A stretch of 64,000 bases of DNA from Chitinophaga qingshengii (lineage in GTDB: Bacteria; Bacteroidota; Bacteroidia; Chitinophagales; Chitinophagaceae), in assembly GCF_014529935.1 (NCBI RefSeq), contig NZ_JACVFC010000006.1:1-64000 (forward strand), read 5' to 3'. The notes under the pieces were generated by a model. The model saw nothing but the letters and a program-made list of their open reading frames with translations. It searched no databases and was not told the DNA's origin. Positions 27,077 to 36,400 of the stretch are shown piece by piece; position 1 is the stretch's first letter, and each line of letters begins with the position of its first letter. A program made the position numbers and the translations under genes.

Positions 27077-27475
27077 TTATTCCTCGTCTTCACGTAACCG
27101 CTCGTCGGTATAAGTGATTTTCGTTTTGCCATGTGGCGTCGGAGTTCCTTTCTCATCTACGCTCACAAATACAATCTTGTCGATGGTCAAAATGCTCTTC
27201 TGCGTAATCTTATTCCGCACCTCACAGGTCAGCGTCAAAGACGTCCGCCCAAAATGCACCGCCTTAATACCCAATTCCACAATATCCCCCTGCCGGGCAG
27301 AATTGATAAAATTGATTTCCGACATGTATTTGGTCACACAACGATTGGTCCCCAACTGAATAATGGAATAAATGGCCGCTTCTTCATCGATCCAACGCAG
27401 CAAACTGCCGCCAAATAAAGTACCATGGGCATTCAGATCTTCCGGTTTTACCCATTTGCGTGTGTAGAAATTCAT
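27077..27475 (-). CDS. Acyl-CoA thioesterase (hotdog fold)
   Basis: A 132-aa YciA/BACH-type thioesterase that hydrolyses acyl-CoA to free acid and CoA. ATG 27475 is chosen because the family starts just before KWVKPEDLNAHGTLFGG; the longer frame runs back into the tRNA terminator. The family motif HGTLFGGSLLRWIDEEAA carries the active-site region, followed by VTKYMSEINFINSARQGDIV. The charged C-terminal tail is normal. It is monocistronic, downstream of tRNA-Gln(TTG). A copy of the dispersed 42-bp repeat ends 9 bases upstream of the start codon. Confidence 0.92.
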   Translation of the reverse strand: MNFYTRKWVKPEDLNAHGTLFGGSLLRWIDEEAAIYSIIQLGTNRCVTKYMSEINFINSARQGDIVELGIKAVHFGRTSLTLTCEVRNKITQKSILTIDKIVFVSVDEKGTPTPHGKTKITYTDERLREDEE

Positions 27476-27483
27476 ATAACTGT

Positions 27484-27525
27484 AACTGTGATATACATGA
27501 TTAATGCTGATTTCGCTGATGAGCG
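27484..27525 (-). repeat. Dispersed ~42-bp intergenic repeat, copy D
   Basis: On the minus strand it reads cgctcatcagcgaaatcag and then cattaatcatgtatatcac, closely matching copies A, B and C. It occupies the leader of the thioesterase gene. Confidence 0.65.
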
Positions 27526-27584
27526 AAGTTAACAGCGGAGCATGAAGCGAATATAGGAAAGAATACTTTTGCGACCTCTCTAAA

Positions 27585-27619
27585 AGAAAACAGCTCATTT
27601 GATATAATCAAATGAGCTG
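27585..27619 (-). terminator. Terminator of tRNA-Gln(TTG) copy 2
   Basis: A 13-bp stem (cagctcatttgat 27591-27603 with its complement 27607-27619) is followed on the minus strand by TTTTCTTTTA. It shares its core with the terminator of the identical tRNA at 15076. Confidence 0.85.
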
Positions 27620-27625
27620 CTTTTG

Positions 27626-27696
27626 TTGCCCAACCTGGATTCGAACCAAGACAAACAGAACCAAAATCTGTCGTACTACCTTTATACTATTGGGCA
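27626..27696 (-). tRNA. tRNA-Gln (anticodon TTG), copy 2
   Basis: Identical to the tRNA at 15076-15146, with the same acceptor, anticodon loop TTTTGGT and T-arm. CCA is not encoded. Confidence 0.95.
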
Positions 27697-27718
27697 ATCA
27701 CCTTGTTGTTTGGGATGG

Positions 27719-27749
27719 CAAAAGTATAACTTTTTTTATTTCTGCAAAA
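27719..27749 (-). promoter_or_regulatory. Promoter of tRNA-Gln(TTG) copy 2
   Basis: On the minus strand TTTTG (27749-27745) precedes TACTTTTG (27726-27719) with an 18-base spacer. Confidence 0.7.
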
Positions 27750-27802
27750 AAAACTTGCAATATTTTTAAAATATCCCTTCAATCCCTTTCCAACAGCGCC
27801 TT

Positions 27803-28843
27803 TCAGCCTATGGCACGTATTACTTTTTCTACTATCTGTGCCGGTTTGATCCATTCCATGCAGGCATGGTCCCCCCGGAAACAGGGTTTATTACCAAAAA
27901 CAGAGCAAGGCCGGCAGCTCAGGTCCGTGATCTGAACAACATTATCTTCCGATTGCCCATATCCCATAAAACCGGCGTACGGATGGGTGGCGCCCCATAC
28001 GGAAACCACCGGTACCCCGTACAGGGAGGCCAGGTGCATATTGGCGGAATCCATGCTGATCATCAGGTCCAGCTGACTGATCAGCGCCAGTTCTTCTTCC
28101 AGGGAAAAACGGCCGGCCACCACCACTGCCTGCGGATAACGGGCAGCCAGCTCCTGGAGCAGGGCGACCTCATTTTTGCCGCCGCCAAATAATAACACCC
28201 TGTAAGTAGCCTCTTTCACTAAATCGGCCAGCACGGCCTCCATTTTGGCTAATGGATACATCTTCTCCCGGTAGGTGGCAAAGGGGGCCAATCCTATCCA
28301 CCGTTGGGCAGCTTTGACGCCGGTAATAGCAGATACCCGCTCCGGAAGCGGCTGCGGGGCAAATACAGGCTGCCGTCCCATGGTGCAGCGCAGTCCCAGC
28401 TGCCGGAAAACAAGCGCGTAACGCTCTATGGTACTGGTTTGCGGCGCCAGCACCTTGTTTTCTTTCCGGGTAAGGGCCTTTTTACCGGCCCGCCCCTTGT
28501 CAATAACGGCAACAGGCTTGCCAGTCAACCGGAAAAAGGTACGCACAATCCGCGAACGCAGCACATTGTGCAGGTCCGCTACGGCGCTAATCCGGTATTG
28601 ACGGCTGATACTGCGGAATAAACGATATAAACCAGGTACGCCTTTGTGCTCGCCCTTTACATCGGCCGGAAAAAATACCAGCCGTGGAATGCCGGCACAC
28701 AGTGCGCCCCAGTTTTTGTTGGTCACAAAAACAATCTGCACTTCCGGATTTTCATCCAGCACCTGCTTCATGACCGGTATGGTCATCGCCACGTCGCCGA
28801 GTGCGGACAAACGCGTGACCAGTATAGTAGTGGTAATTGCCAA
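27803..28843 (-). CDS. Glycosyltransferase family 9 (heptosyltransferase-like)
   Basis: A 346-aa GT-B glycosyltransferase adding a sugar, classically heptose, to lipopolysaccharide core or a related glycan. The N-terminal ILVTRLSALGDVAMTIPVM is the family signature, with the catalytic Asp in SALGD. The C-terminal nucleotide-sugar site has LDLMISMDSANMHLASLYGVP, quoted in part as MISMDSANMHLA, followed by WGATHPYAGF. The start codon is a TTG at 28843; no ATG precedes the Rossmann strand. It follows the DUF4254 gene by 10 bases, a pairing usual in Bacteroidota, so both probably act in LPS or surface glycan assembly. Confidence 0.92.
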   Translation of the reverse strand: MAITTTILVTRLSALGDVAMTIPVMKQVLDENPEVQIVFVTNKNWGALCAGIPRLVFFPADVKGEHKGVPGLYRLFRSISRQYRISAVADLHNVLRSRIVRTFFRLTGKPVAVIDKGRAGKKALTRKENKVLAPQTSTIERYALVFRQLGLRCTMGRQPVFAPQPLPERVSAITGVKAAQRWIGLAPFATYREKMYPLAKMEAVLADLVKEATYRVLLFGGGKNEVALLQELAARYPQAVVVAGRFSLEEELALISQLDLMISMDSANMHLASLYGVPVVSVWGATHPYAGFMGYGQSEDNVVQITDLSCRPCSVFGNKPCFRGDHACMEWIKPAQIVEKVIRAIG

Positions 28844-28853
28844 GGAAACAATT

Positions 28854-29459
28854 TTACTTTTCCCCCTTGTATAACACAGGGTTCAATGATGGATCATTGT
28901 ACATCTTCATCTGCTTATACACTTTCATGTATTTCCTGCCCGCAGCAATGTCCGTCAGCAGCGTTTCGATAGCAGTACTCAGGTCAGTACGCTGCTCCAG
29001 CAGAATATCCAGCTTACGCTGACAAGCTTCCCGGTGCTCCGGTGTAGCATCAGCACGGGTAGCTTCTTCACGCATGTGATATATCTTCAGCGCCAGGATA
29101 GACAAACGGTCTATAGCCCAGGCCGGACTTTCGGTGTTGATCTCTGCATCAGCCGCAGGATTCACATTCTTGTATTTGTCCAGGAAATAACTGTCAATAT
29201 ACTCGACCACATCGGTACGTTCCTGGTTGGAACGGTCAATCCATCGTTTGATATGCAGCGCTTCTACAGGATCTATCTGCGGATTGCGGATAATATCCTC
29301 CAGGTGCCACTGCACCGTGTCAATCCAGTTTTTCATATAAAGCAAATGCTCAATGCTGCTCTTTTCGTAAGGGTTTTCGATGGCCTGATGTACATCGTTG
29401 TACCGGTGATAATCGGCTATACTCCGGTCAAATATGCTGTTGGACGTGGTTGTAAACAT
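28854..29459 (-). CDS. DUF4254 family protein
   Basis: A 201-aa soluble, all-helical protein recognised as DUF4254 from FDRSIADYHRYNDVH, NPYEKSSIEHLLYMKNWID and TESPAWAIDRLSILALKIYHM. There is no signal peptide or membrane segment and no catalytic motif is known. It is co-transcribed with the GT9 glycosyltransferase downstream and may act as its accessory factor, which is inference from conserved pairing. A 16-bp tandem duplication (atcatttgattattta, 29475-29506) lies directly upstream of the start. Confidence 0.85.
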   Translation of the reverse strand: MFTTTSNSIFDRSIADYHRYNDVHQAIENPYEKSSIEHLLYMKNWIDTVQWHLEDIIRNPQIDPVEALHIKRWIDRSNQERTDVVEYIDSYFLDKYKNVNPAADAEINTESPAWAIDRLSILALKIYHMREEATRADATPEHREACQRKLDILLEQRTDLSTAIETLLTDIAAGRKYMKVYKQMKMYNDPSLNPVLYKGEK

Positions 29460-30017
29460 GCTGCAAAAATAACCATCATTTGATTATTTAATCATTTGAT
29501 TATTTTAAACAGCTCATTTTCCTTAATAATTAAATATCAAAATAATCAAATACCCAAATAAAGAAGCGCATGGTAGAAACCATACGCTTGTTGTAAAAGA
29601 TTGTCATGTGAATGTTCGAGAATGCAAATCGTGTAGGCTTTTAATGGTTATCTTGGGGTTGAGATACCTTCTTATCGCCTGATATTTTTCATACTCTACG
29701 ATGATGATGTCCATAGAACATCATTGTTGGCAATAAATATTTTTCTGGTAATTTTTTTAGATGTAGAAATATATATAATACTCCGATGGCTTACTTTTTT
29801 TGAGGGTCCATAAAATACATACACTAACATACAACTGACCTAACAAATACTCCAGGGCATACATTTCATAGCTTCTGTTAAACTGATGCTGCATGCAGCG
29901 TTTACTCCGTTGTGATGTGGCAATGCCAGCTTACTTTTAGCTCTACGCAATAGGGTTTTATGCAATTCAGTAGGGTCCAACCACACAGTCCGTTCGTTTG
30001 TCTTATGCAAATTAAGA
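29460..30017. other. Gap with repeats, possible mobile-element scar
   Basis: Over 550 bases without a credible gene. It holds a small hairpin (29564-29589), another at 29704-29724, and an imperfect direct repeat, ttatgcaattcagtagggtc (29958-29977) and ttatgcaaattaagagggg (30003-30021). The second repeat runs into the hairpin at 30018-30049. Short terminal repeats of this type are seen at the ends of some insertion sequences, but no transposase remnant is visible. Confidence 0.4.
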
Positions 30018-30049
30018 GGGGTCACTGCTATTCAAACCGCAGTGACCCC
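30018..30049 (-). terminator. Possible terminator of the permease gene
   Basis: A perfect 11-bp stem ggggtcactgc/gcagtgacccc with a 10-base loop lies 49 bases beyond the permease stop. The T-tract on the minus strand is poor (TCTTAATTT), so it may instead be a mobile-element end. Confidence 0.45.
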
Positions 30050-30097
30050 GAAATTTCATACAACGTTCGTGTTAAATTTCTTCTTTTATTGTCCTCT

Positions 30098-31549
30098 TTA
30101 GCTCTGGGCCTGCGTTCCCTTGCTTCTCATCGCTAAAAAATAGAGCGGAATACCTAATAAAATGATACCTAAACCAGGCAAAGTATAACTGGTTTCGAAA
30201 ATTAACAGCAGTGTAGCCAGGGAAAGTGCCACGATCACATAGATCAACGGTAACACCGGGTACCCAAAAGCTTTATAAGGTCTTTCCAGCTCAGGACGCT
30301 TCTTCCGCAGGATAAAAATACCCAGGATCGTCAGTACATAAAAAATCAACACCCCAAATATCACCAATGCCAGCAGGTCGTTATAACGGCCGGTTAAACA
30401 CAGCAACGATGCCCAGATACATTGTATCCATAACCCCCTCGCAGGTACGCTGTTTTTATTCAGCTGCCCAGCTTTACGGAAAAACAGCCCGTCCTGTGCC
30501 ATGGTGTAATAAATACGGGCGCCTGACAAAATCAACCCGTTATTGCAACCAAAGGTGGAAATCATGATCATCACTGCGATAATACCGGAGCCAATACCAC
30601 CAAAAATGGCCTCTGCGGCTGCTACCCCTACTCTGTCATTGGCGGCAAAAGCGATGTCATGCAACGGCAACACCGCCAGGTACATCAAATTGCAGCTCAC
30701 GTAAATGATGGTAACGATCAGCGTGCCCAGAAACAGCGACCGGCCTATGTTTTTAGCCGGATTCTTAATCTCGGCGGCAATGAAGGTGACATTATTCCAG
30801 GCGTCACTGGAAAACAAAGATCCTTTCATGGATACGGCTATAGCGCCGAAAAATGCCAGGCCCGACAAAGATTTTACCATGGTTTCGCCATTCACGGCTT
30901 CCAGCGAAAAATGATTCCAGGGGTCCTGCCAGTTGGCATTCCAGATCTCTGCTTTGGCGCCCAGCAGGAAGCCAAAAACGATCAAACCAAACAGGGATAA
31001 CAGTTTGGCAAGGGTAAATACTGTCTGGATCACCTTCCCGTGCTTAACGCCCCGTGTATTGATAAACGTGAGCAGCACAATGGAAACGATCGCTACCAGC
31101 TGCGCGGCGGATATCTGGAACACCGGCTTTAACCCGGCATTAAACGACAGTAGAATATTTTTCTCACTGAAAGATGGAATGAGATAAGCGGTAAACTTGG
31201 CGAAAGCCACCGCCACAGCGGCTATCGTACCGGTCTGAATAACGCCGAACTGCGTCCAGCCAAATAAAAAGGCGATGAAAGGATTGTAGGCTTCGCGCAG
31301 GTATACATACTGTCCACCGGCTTTGGGAAACATGCCGGATAGTTCGCCGTAGCTCAGCGCGGCTATCAGTGTTACCAACCCTGCCAATACCCACATGGCG
31401 GTCACCCATCCGGCGCCGCCTACACTGCGGGCTATTTCAGCGGTAACAATAAAAATTCCGGAGCCTATCATGGAACCGGATACAATCATAGTAGCGTCTA
31501 GCAAGCCAAGCGTGGGCTTAAAGGAATTGTTGTTTTGGTTGATGTCCAT
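30098..31549 (-). CDS. APC-family amino-acid permease
   Basis: A 483-aa integral membrane transporter with about twelve hydrophobic helices. The first helix carries the substrate-binding signature SGSMIGSGIF. Helix 3 has LSYGELSGMFPKAGGQYVYL, conserved in the amino acid-polyamine-organocation superfamily, LAT-like branch. The helix-6 region (SLSGLAFFGAIAVSMKGSLF) and the C-terminal KKRPELERPYKAFGYPVLP are also typical. It probably exchanges or takes up amino acids at the inner membrane; specificity cannot be read from the sequence. It is monocistronic, 87 bases downstream of the Skp-like gene across a terminator. Confidence 0.93.
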   Translation of the reverse strand: MDINQNNNSFKPTLGLLDATMIVSGSMIGSGIFIVTAEIARSVGGAGWVTAMWVLAGLVTLIAALSYGELSGMFPKAGGQYVYLREAYNPFIAFLFGWTQFGVIQTGTIAAVAVAFAKFTAYLIPSFSEKNILLSFNAGLKPVFQISAAQLVAIVSIVLLTFINTRGVKHGKVIQTVFTLAKLLSLFGLIVFGFLLGAKAEIWNANWQDPWNHFSLEAVNGETMVKSLSGLAFFGAIAVSMKGSLFSSDAWNNVTFIAAEIKNPAKNIGRSLFLGTLIVTIIYVSCNLMYLAVLPLHDIAFAANDRVGVAAAEAIFGGIGSGIIAVMIMISTFGCNNGLILSGARIYYTMAQDGLFFRKAGQLNKNSVPARGLWIQCIWASLLCLTGRYNDLLALVIFGVLIFYVLTILGIFILRKKRPELERPYKAFGYPVLPLIYVIVALSLATLLLIFETSYTLPGLGIILLGIPLYFLAMRSKGTQAQS

Positions 31550-31563
31550 ATAACGGTAGAAAT

Positions 31564-31595
31564 TAAAAAGTCCCGGCTCCTACGAAACCGGGACT
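31564..31595 (-). terminator. Terminator of the Skp-like gene
   Basis: An 8-bp stem agtcccgg/ccgggact with an 11-base loop is followed on the minus strand by TTTTTAATTT. Confidence 0.85.
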
Positions 31596-31636
31596 ATAAG
31601 GTAGACAAATTTTTTAATGTTTGTCGGTTATTTTCG

Positions 31637-32251
31637 TTATTTGGCAGCAGGTGCTCCGATGCCTTTTTCATTCATGCCTTTGATCACATCAGCAGTTACA
31701 TCATAGCTGGGGTCGGTATACAGAATATTGCTCTGACCGGCACGGTAAGAGAAAATAAAGGCAAACCGTTTGTCAGCATTGTAAGTCTTCAGGAAATCGT
31801 CCAGTCTTTTCTGCAGTTCTTCGTTAAACTTGGTTTCGCTCTGTGCATAGTCTACACGCATATTCTGTGCTTCCTGTTCCAGTTGCTGTTGTTTGGCCAT
31901 CAGGCTGCGCTGGGCTGCTTCGCCCTGCTCCTGGGTCAGCGTGGAGGCTCTGCGCTGCAGGTCCTGGTATTCAGACTGTAAAGCTCTTCCTTTAGCTTTC
32001 AGCTGGTTTTCCATACCCTGCTGTTTCTGCTCCAGTTCAGATTTTTTTTGTTTGAAATACTCAAAATGTGCTTCCAGGGAGTCCAGATCTACGTAAGCAA
32101 TTTTGAAACTCGCTGCCGGAGCGTTCGTTCCCGCTGCGGGAGTACTTGCAGGCGCATTGTTGCCAGCTTTGTTGCCGTTGCAGGCCATAAATAAACCGGC
32201 TGCTAATGCCGCTAATAATCCTTTTGACACGAATTGTTTACAAATGCGCAT
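31637..32251 (-). CDS. Skp/OmpH-like lipoprotein chaperone
   Basis: A 204-aa lipoprotein (lipobox GLFMAC, Cys ~24) with a Pro/Ala/Asn-rich tether. It then has the OmpH pattern: a short beta strand (FKIAYVDLDSLEAHFEYF), a ~100-residue Gln/Glu-rich coiled coil forming the tentacle, and a closing strand (FAFIFSYRAGQSNILYTDP). Skp-type proteins hold unfolded outer-membrane proteins in the periplasm. The lipid anchor differs from the soluble enterobacterial protein but is common in Bacteroidota. It has its own terminator and is not linked to bamA or lpxD here. Confidence 0.88.
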   Translation of the reverse strand: MRICKQFVSKGLLAALAAGLFMACNGNKAGNNAPASTPAAGTNAPAASFKIAYVDLDSLEAHFEYFKQKKSELEQKQQGMENQLKAKGRALQSEYQDLQRRASTLTQEQGEAAQRSLMAKQQQLEQEAQNMRVDYAQSETKFNEELQKRLDDFLKTYNADKRFAFIFSYRAGQSNILYTDPSYDVTADVIKGMNEKGIGAPAAK

Positions 32252-32389
32252 GTTAATAGATAGATTTACTCCTTAGAATTTAGGTTTAAAAATTGAAGGG
32301 CTAAAATAAGGCTTTTACCGGATTTTCAAATCCGGATTCCCATTTTTAACGAAGCTTTTTAGCATAGCCCCGTACGTTATAACCCTTTA

Positions 32390-33082
32390 TTATTGATTAT
32401 GTGTGATGGTAAAGGTCTTGAAAGTCGTGGAACTCAAAGCATTTCCAACTGTCACCAGCGTGTAGATCTTCCCTGGTTGCGACTTAAAGTCAAGCGTACT
32501 GGTAATAACCGTGGTATCATCATTACGCCGGAAATTAAAATTATAGGTACTGTCCCCGATTAAAGTGGCTACCGGTGTTACCTGTGCAAAGCCAATTCCC
32601 CGGAAATACGGTGAAGACCGGGAAAACAAATCTATTGCCAGGGATTGTCCGTTGGCCCGGAACGACTGGCTGAAACTCACTACCCGGAACTTCATGTAAT
32701 CCGGCGGCGGCGGTGTCAGATCATCTTCCAGCGTACGAATGACATTTACTTTGTTGGCCGAATCCACTCCAACATAGGCGGAGAAAGAACGTTTATTACG
32801 CAGGTTAATCTGGCCCGCACGGATGGTATCCTTCGGCCTGTGCGCTTCTATCAGGTAAATAGTATACATCTGCGCCCGCAGGGTGGCGTAAGGTGTATTG
32901 GTGCCAAATTTCACCCCTTGAGCTATTTTGATGGAGTCCAGCAAAACGTCATATACAGCATCCGGTATGCCGTTAAAAAACATAAAGTTGGAACTGGTCA
33001 CAGGAATGGCAGAGTCGCTGTCCTTCTTACAGGCTGTCATCACTATCAGCCATCCCATTACTACAAAAAGCAGTTTTTTCAT
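32390..33082 (-). CDS. DUF4397-like lipoprotein
   Basis: A 230-aa lipoprotein with lipobox LIVMTAC (Cys 18). The mature part has the repeated strand motif seen in DUF4397 (FMFFNGIPDAVYDVLLDSIK, then LRAQMYTIYLIEAH) and a predicted beta-sandwich fold. DUF4397 proteins are exported surface or periplasmic proteins of unknown role. Upstream lies an unusual repeat region (33132-33263). It is downstream of rpoC but isolated from it by a long hairpin, so it is probably not part of that operon. Confidence 0.75.
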   Translation of the reverse strand: MKKLLFVVMGWLIVMTACKKDSDSAIPVTSSNFMFFNGIPDAVYDVLLDSIKIAQGVKFGTNTPYATLRAQMYTIYLIEAHRPKDTIRAGQINLRNKRSFSAYVGVDSANKVNVIRTLEDDLTPPPPDYMKFRVVSFSQSFRANGQSLAIDLFSRSSPYFRGIGFAQVTPVATLIGDSTYNFNFRRNDDTTVITSTLDFKSQPGKIYTLVTVGNALSSTTFKTFTITHNQ

Positions 33083-33131
33083 GAATTTCCGGATCGTTTA
33101 TAAAACCGGATGTAAAGTAACGAAAAAAGAA

Positions 33132-33171
33132 CGGTGATAGACATGATTATTGCTGATGACGCTGATTCCGC
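33132..33171 (-). repeat. Dispersed ~42-bp intergenic repeat, copy C
   Basis: On the minus strand it runs from gcggaatcagcgtcatcagc to aataatcatgtctatcaccg. It is closest to copy B and overlaps the first bases of the 51-bp tandem repeat. Confidence 0.65.
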
Positions 33172-33263
33172 CTGTTGTTGACTGTGTAGATGATCTACAT
33201 AAACTGATCTGCCTGATTCCGTTTGTTGTTTATAATGCAGATGACCTGCATGAACTGATCTAC
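33162..33263. repeat. Two adjacent 51-bp imperfect repeats with internal palindromes
   Basis: Copies at 33162-33212 and 33213-33263 match at 40 of 51 positions. Each contains a palindrome: TGTAGATGATCTACA (33185-33199) and TGCAGATGACCTGCA (33236-33250). One arm pair changes T-A to C-G together, preserving the dyad. A partial third unit follows to ~33290. The minus frame through it gives a 17-residue peptide repeat because 51 is divisible by three, but I do not call a gene. Confidence 0.65.
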
Positions 33264-33320
33264 TGCTGTTATTGTTTAGGTAGATGATCAACGCATCTTC
33301 CTCCCACCGTTTATTATTAA

Positions 33321-33374
33321 ATAAAAAGAGGAAGCCCTCATCGATTTGCATCAATGAGGGCTTCCTCTTTTTAT
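33321..33374. terminator. Terminator of the rplK-rpoC operon
   Basis: A perfect 21-bp stem (ataaaaagaggaagccctcat at 33321-33341 is the left arm; complement 33354-33374) with a 12-base loop. T5 flanks make it effective in both directions. It lies 72 bases after the rpoC stop. Confidence 0.92.
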
Positions 33375-33404
33375 TTCAACTGCCGGTCAAACATTGCCCA
33401 TCTT

Positions 33405-33447
33405 CGCTCCATCAGCGTAATCAGCAATAATCATGACCATCACAGCT
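33405..33447 (+). repeat. Dispersed ~42-bp intergenic repeat, copy B
   Basis: It runs from cgctccatcagcgtaatcag to aataatcatgaccatcacag and overlaps the rpoC stop codon (33446-33448). Confidence 0.65.
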
Positions 33448-36400
33448 ATTCTTCTTCGTCAAACTGGAACACTTCTTTAGAAGATGCCAGGATGTCGTAT
33501 TCTTCTTTAGAACCTACGATCATGTTTTCAAACTCACGCAGACCGGTACCAGCCGGGATCAGGTGACCTGTAACGATGTTTTCTTTCAGACCGGTCATGT
33601 CATCGATCTTACCGTTGATCGCTGCCTGAGACAGTACTTTCGTAGTTTCCTGGAAGGAAGCGGCGGAGATCCAGCTACGGGTACCGAGAGACGCTTTGGT
33701 AATACCCTGGAGCAGCGGGCTGGATGTAGCCGGTTGTGCATCACGGTATTCTACCAGTTTCTTATCGGCGCGGCGCAGCAGGGAGTTTTCTTCACGTACC
33801 TGACGCAGAGTCACGATCTGACCAGCTCTCAGGGTGGTGGACTCACCAGCTTCTGTTACCACTTTCTTATCAAAGATCATATCGTTCTCTTCAAAGAAGT
33901 CGAACCGGTCTTCGGTATCGCCTTCCAGGAAGCGGGTATCTCCGGGATCTTCGATGTTTACCTTGCGCATCATCTGACGTACAATCACCTCGATGTGTTT
34001 GTCGTTGATCTTTACACCCTGTAAACGGTATACTTCCTGGATTTCATTTACCAGGTATTCCTGTACGGCAAACGGACCTTTAATAGCCAGGATGTCTGCA
34101 GGAGTAGTAGAACCGTCAGACAGGGAAGTACCGGCCTTCACGAAGTCACCGTCCTGAACCAGGATGTGACGGGTCAAAGGCACCAGGTATTTCTTGATCT
34201 GACCTTCACGGCTTTCGATGATGATCTCACGGTTACCGCGTTTGATGTTACCAAAGGCTACCACACCGTCGATTTCAGAAACGATGGCAGGGTTGCTCGG
34301 GTTACGTGCTTCAAACAGCTCGGTTACACGTGGCAGACCACCGGTGATGTCTCGCAGTTTACCGATAATACGCGGTATTTTTACGATTACCTGACCAGCT
34401 CTCACCTGATCCCCTTCGGAGATCACAATGTGGGAACCAACCGGTAAGTTGTAAGATTTCACTTCTTTGTTACCATCTACATAAATAGACGGGATCTTGT
34501 TCTTATCCTTGGTTTCGATAACCACTTTCTCGCGGTGACCGGTTTGTTCGTCCGCTTCTTCACGATAGGTAATACCTTCAATGATGCTATCGAAACGAAT
34601 GCTACCCGGAATTTCAGACACGATAACGGCGTTGAACGGATCCCAGGTACAAATCTGGTCACCTTTAACCACTTTCTGTCCATCTTTCACCAGCAGGGTA
34701 GAACCGTAAGGAATGTTGTTCGTTACCAGCAGACGGTCATTTTTCACGTCCATGATACGCAACTCACCGGTACGGCCGATAACCACCTGTACTTTTTCAC
34801 CTTCGTTGTTTTCGTAGGTGGTAGTACGTAAGCCATCGAACTGGATAGTACCGTCAAATTTAGCCTGCAGGCCGGATTCAACGGAAGTAGAACCAGCGAC
34901 ACCACCCACGTGGAAGGTACGCAGGGTCAACTGTGTACCAGGCTCACCGATGGACTGTGCAGCGATGATACCTACCGCATCACCACGCTGTGCGGTGTAA
35001 CCGGTAGCCAGGTTCTTACCATAGCATCTTACGCACACACCCCGACGGCTTTCGCAAGTCAGTACGGAACGGATTTCTACGGTTTCGATCGCGCTGGATT
35101 CAATTTTATGAGCAATATCCTCGGTAATTTCTTCACCGGCACCTACCAGCAGCTCCTCTGTGTGAGGATCAAACACGTCGTGCAGGGAAGTACGGCCCAG
35201 GATACGGTCGTACAGTGTTTCGATCACCTCTTCGTTGTCTTTCAGCGCTGAAGTAGCAATACCACGCAGGGTACCACAGTCTTCTTCGTTGATTACCACG
35301 TCCTGCGCAACGTCTACCAGACGACGGGTCAGGTAACCCGCATCCGCCGTTTTCAACGCCGTATCCGCAAGACCCTTACGGGCACCGTGGGTAGAGATGA
35401 AGTATTCCAATACGTTCAGACCATCTTTAAAGTTGGACAATACCGGGTTTTCGATAATCTCAGAACCGGTAGAACCACTCTTACGCGGCTTGGCCATCAG
35501 CCCCCTGATACCCGCCAGCTGTTTGATCTGCTGTTTGGAACCACGCGCACCGGAATCAAGCATCATGTACACAGAGTTGAAGCCCTGTTTGTCTGTTGCC
35601 AGCTCACGGATCAGCGTTTCTGTCACCTTCGTATCCACGCGGGACCAGATATCGATAATCTGGTTGTAACGTTCGTTGTTGGTGATCAGACCCATGTTAT
35701 AGTTGTCCCAAACCTCGTCCACCTCACCGGCAGCCGCATCAATCATCTCCTGCTTAACTTCCGGAATGATCAGGTCATTGATGTTAAATGACAGACCACC
35801 GCGGAACGCCATGCGGAAACCTAATTGTTTGATGTCGTCCAGGAATTTGGCCGTTTTTGGAATATCTGTGTATTTGATGATGTCACCGATGATCTCACGC
35901 AGTGATTTCTTCGTCAACAGGGCATTTACATAACCTGCTTCTTTCGGTACAAACTGGTTGAACAGTACGCGACCTACAGTCGTTTCTATCAGTTTGTTTT
36001 CCAGGTTGCCTTCAGCCGTTCTCACCGTGGTTTTTACACGGATGTGAGCGTGCAGGTCGATCCTGTCTTCGTTCAGTGCAATGATTACTTCTTCAGCAGA
36101 GTAGAAAGCCTTGCCCTCACCTCTTACCACCACATCGCCCTGGGTTTTCTTACCCTTGGTGATGTAATACAGACCGAGAACCATGTCCTGGGAAGGCAGG
36201 GTGATCGGCGTACCGTTCTGCGGGTTGAGGATGTTGTGGGAAGACAGCATCAGCAGTTGGGCTTCCAGAATAGCAGCGTTGCTCAACGGCACGTGTACCG
36301 CCATCTGGTCACCATCGAAGTCGGCGTTGAACGCAGAACACACGAGCGGGTGCAGCTGGATCGCTTTACCTTCCACCAGTTTAGGCTGGAATGCCTGAAT

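Noticed and set aside
29840..30025. 61-aa minus-strand frame in the gap after the permease
   Set aside because: GTG start inside a hairpin, no homology and poor composition.
33079..33354. 91-aa minus-strand frame with a 17-residue repeat upstream of the DUF4397 gene
   Set aside because: The peptide repeat follows from the 51-bp DNA repeat; the frame runs through the rpoC terminator and its end overlaps the start region of the lipoprotein gene, with no homology recognised.
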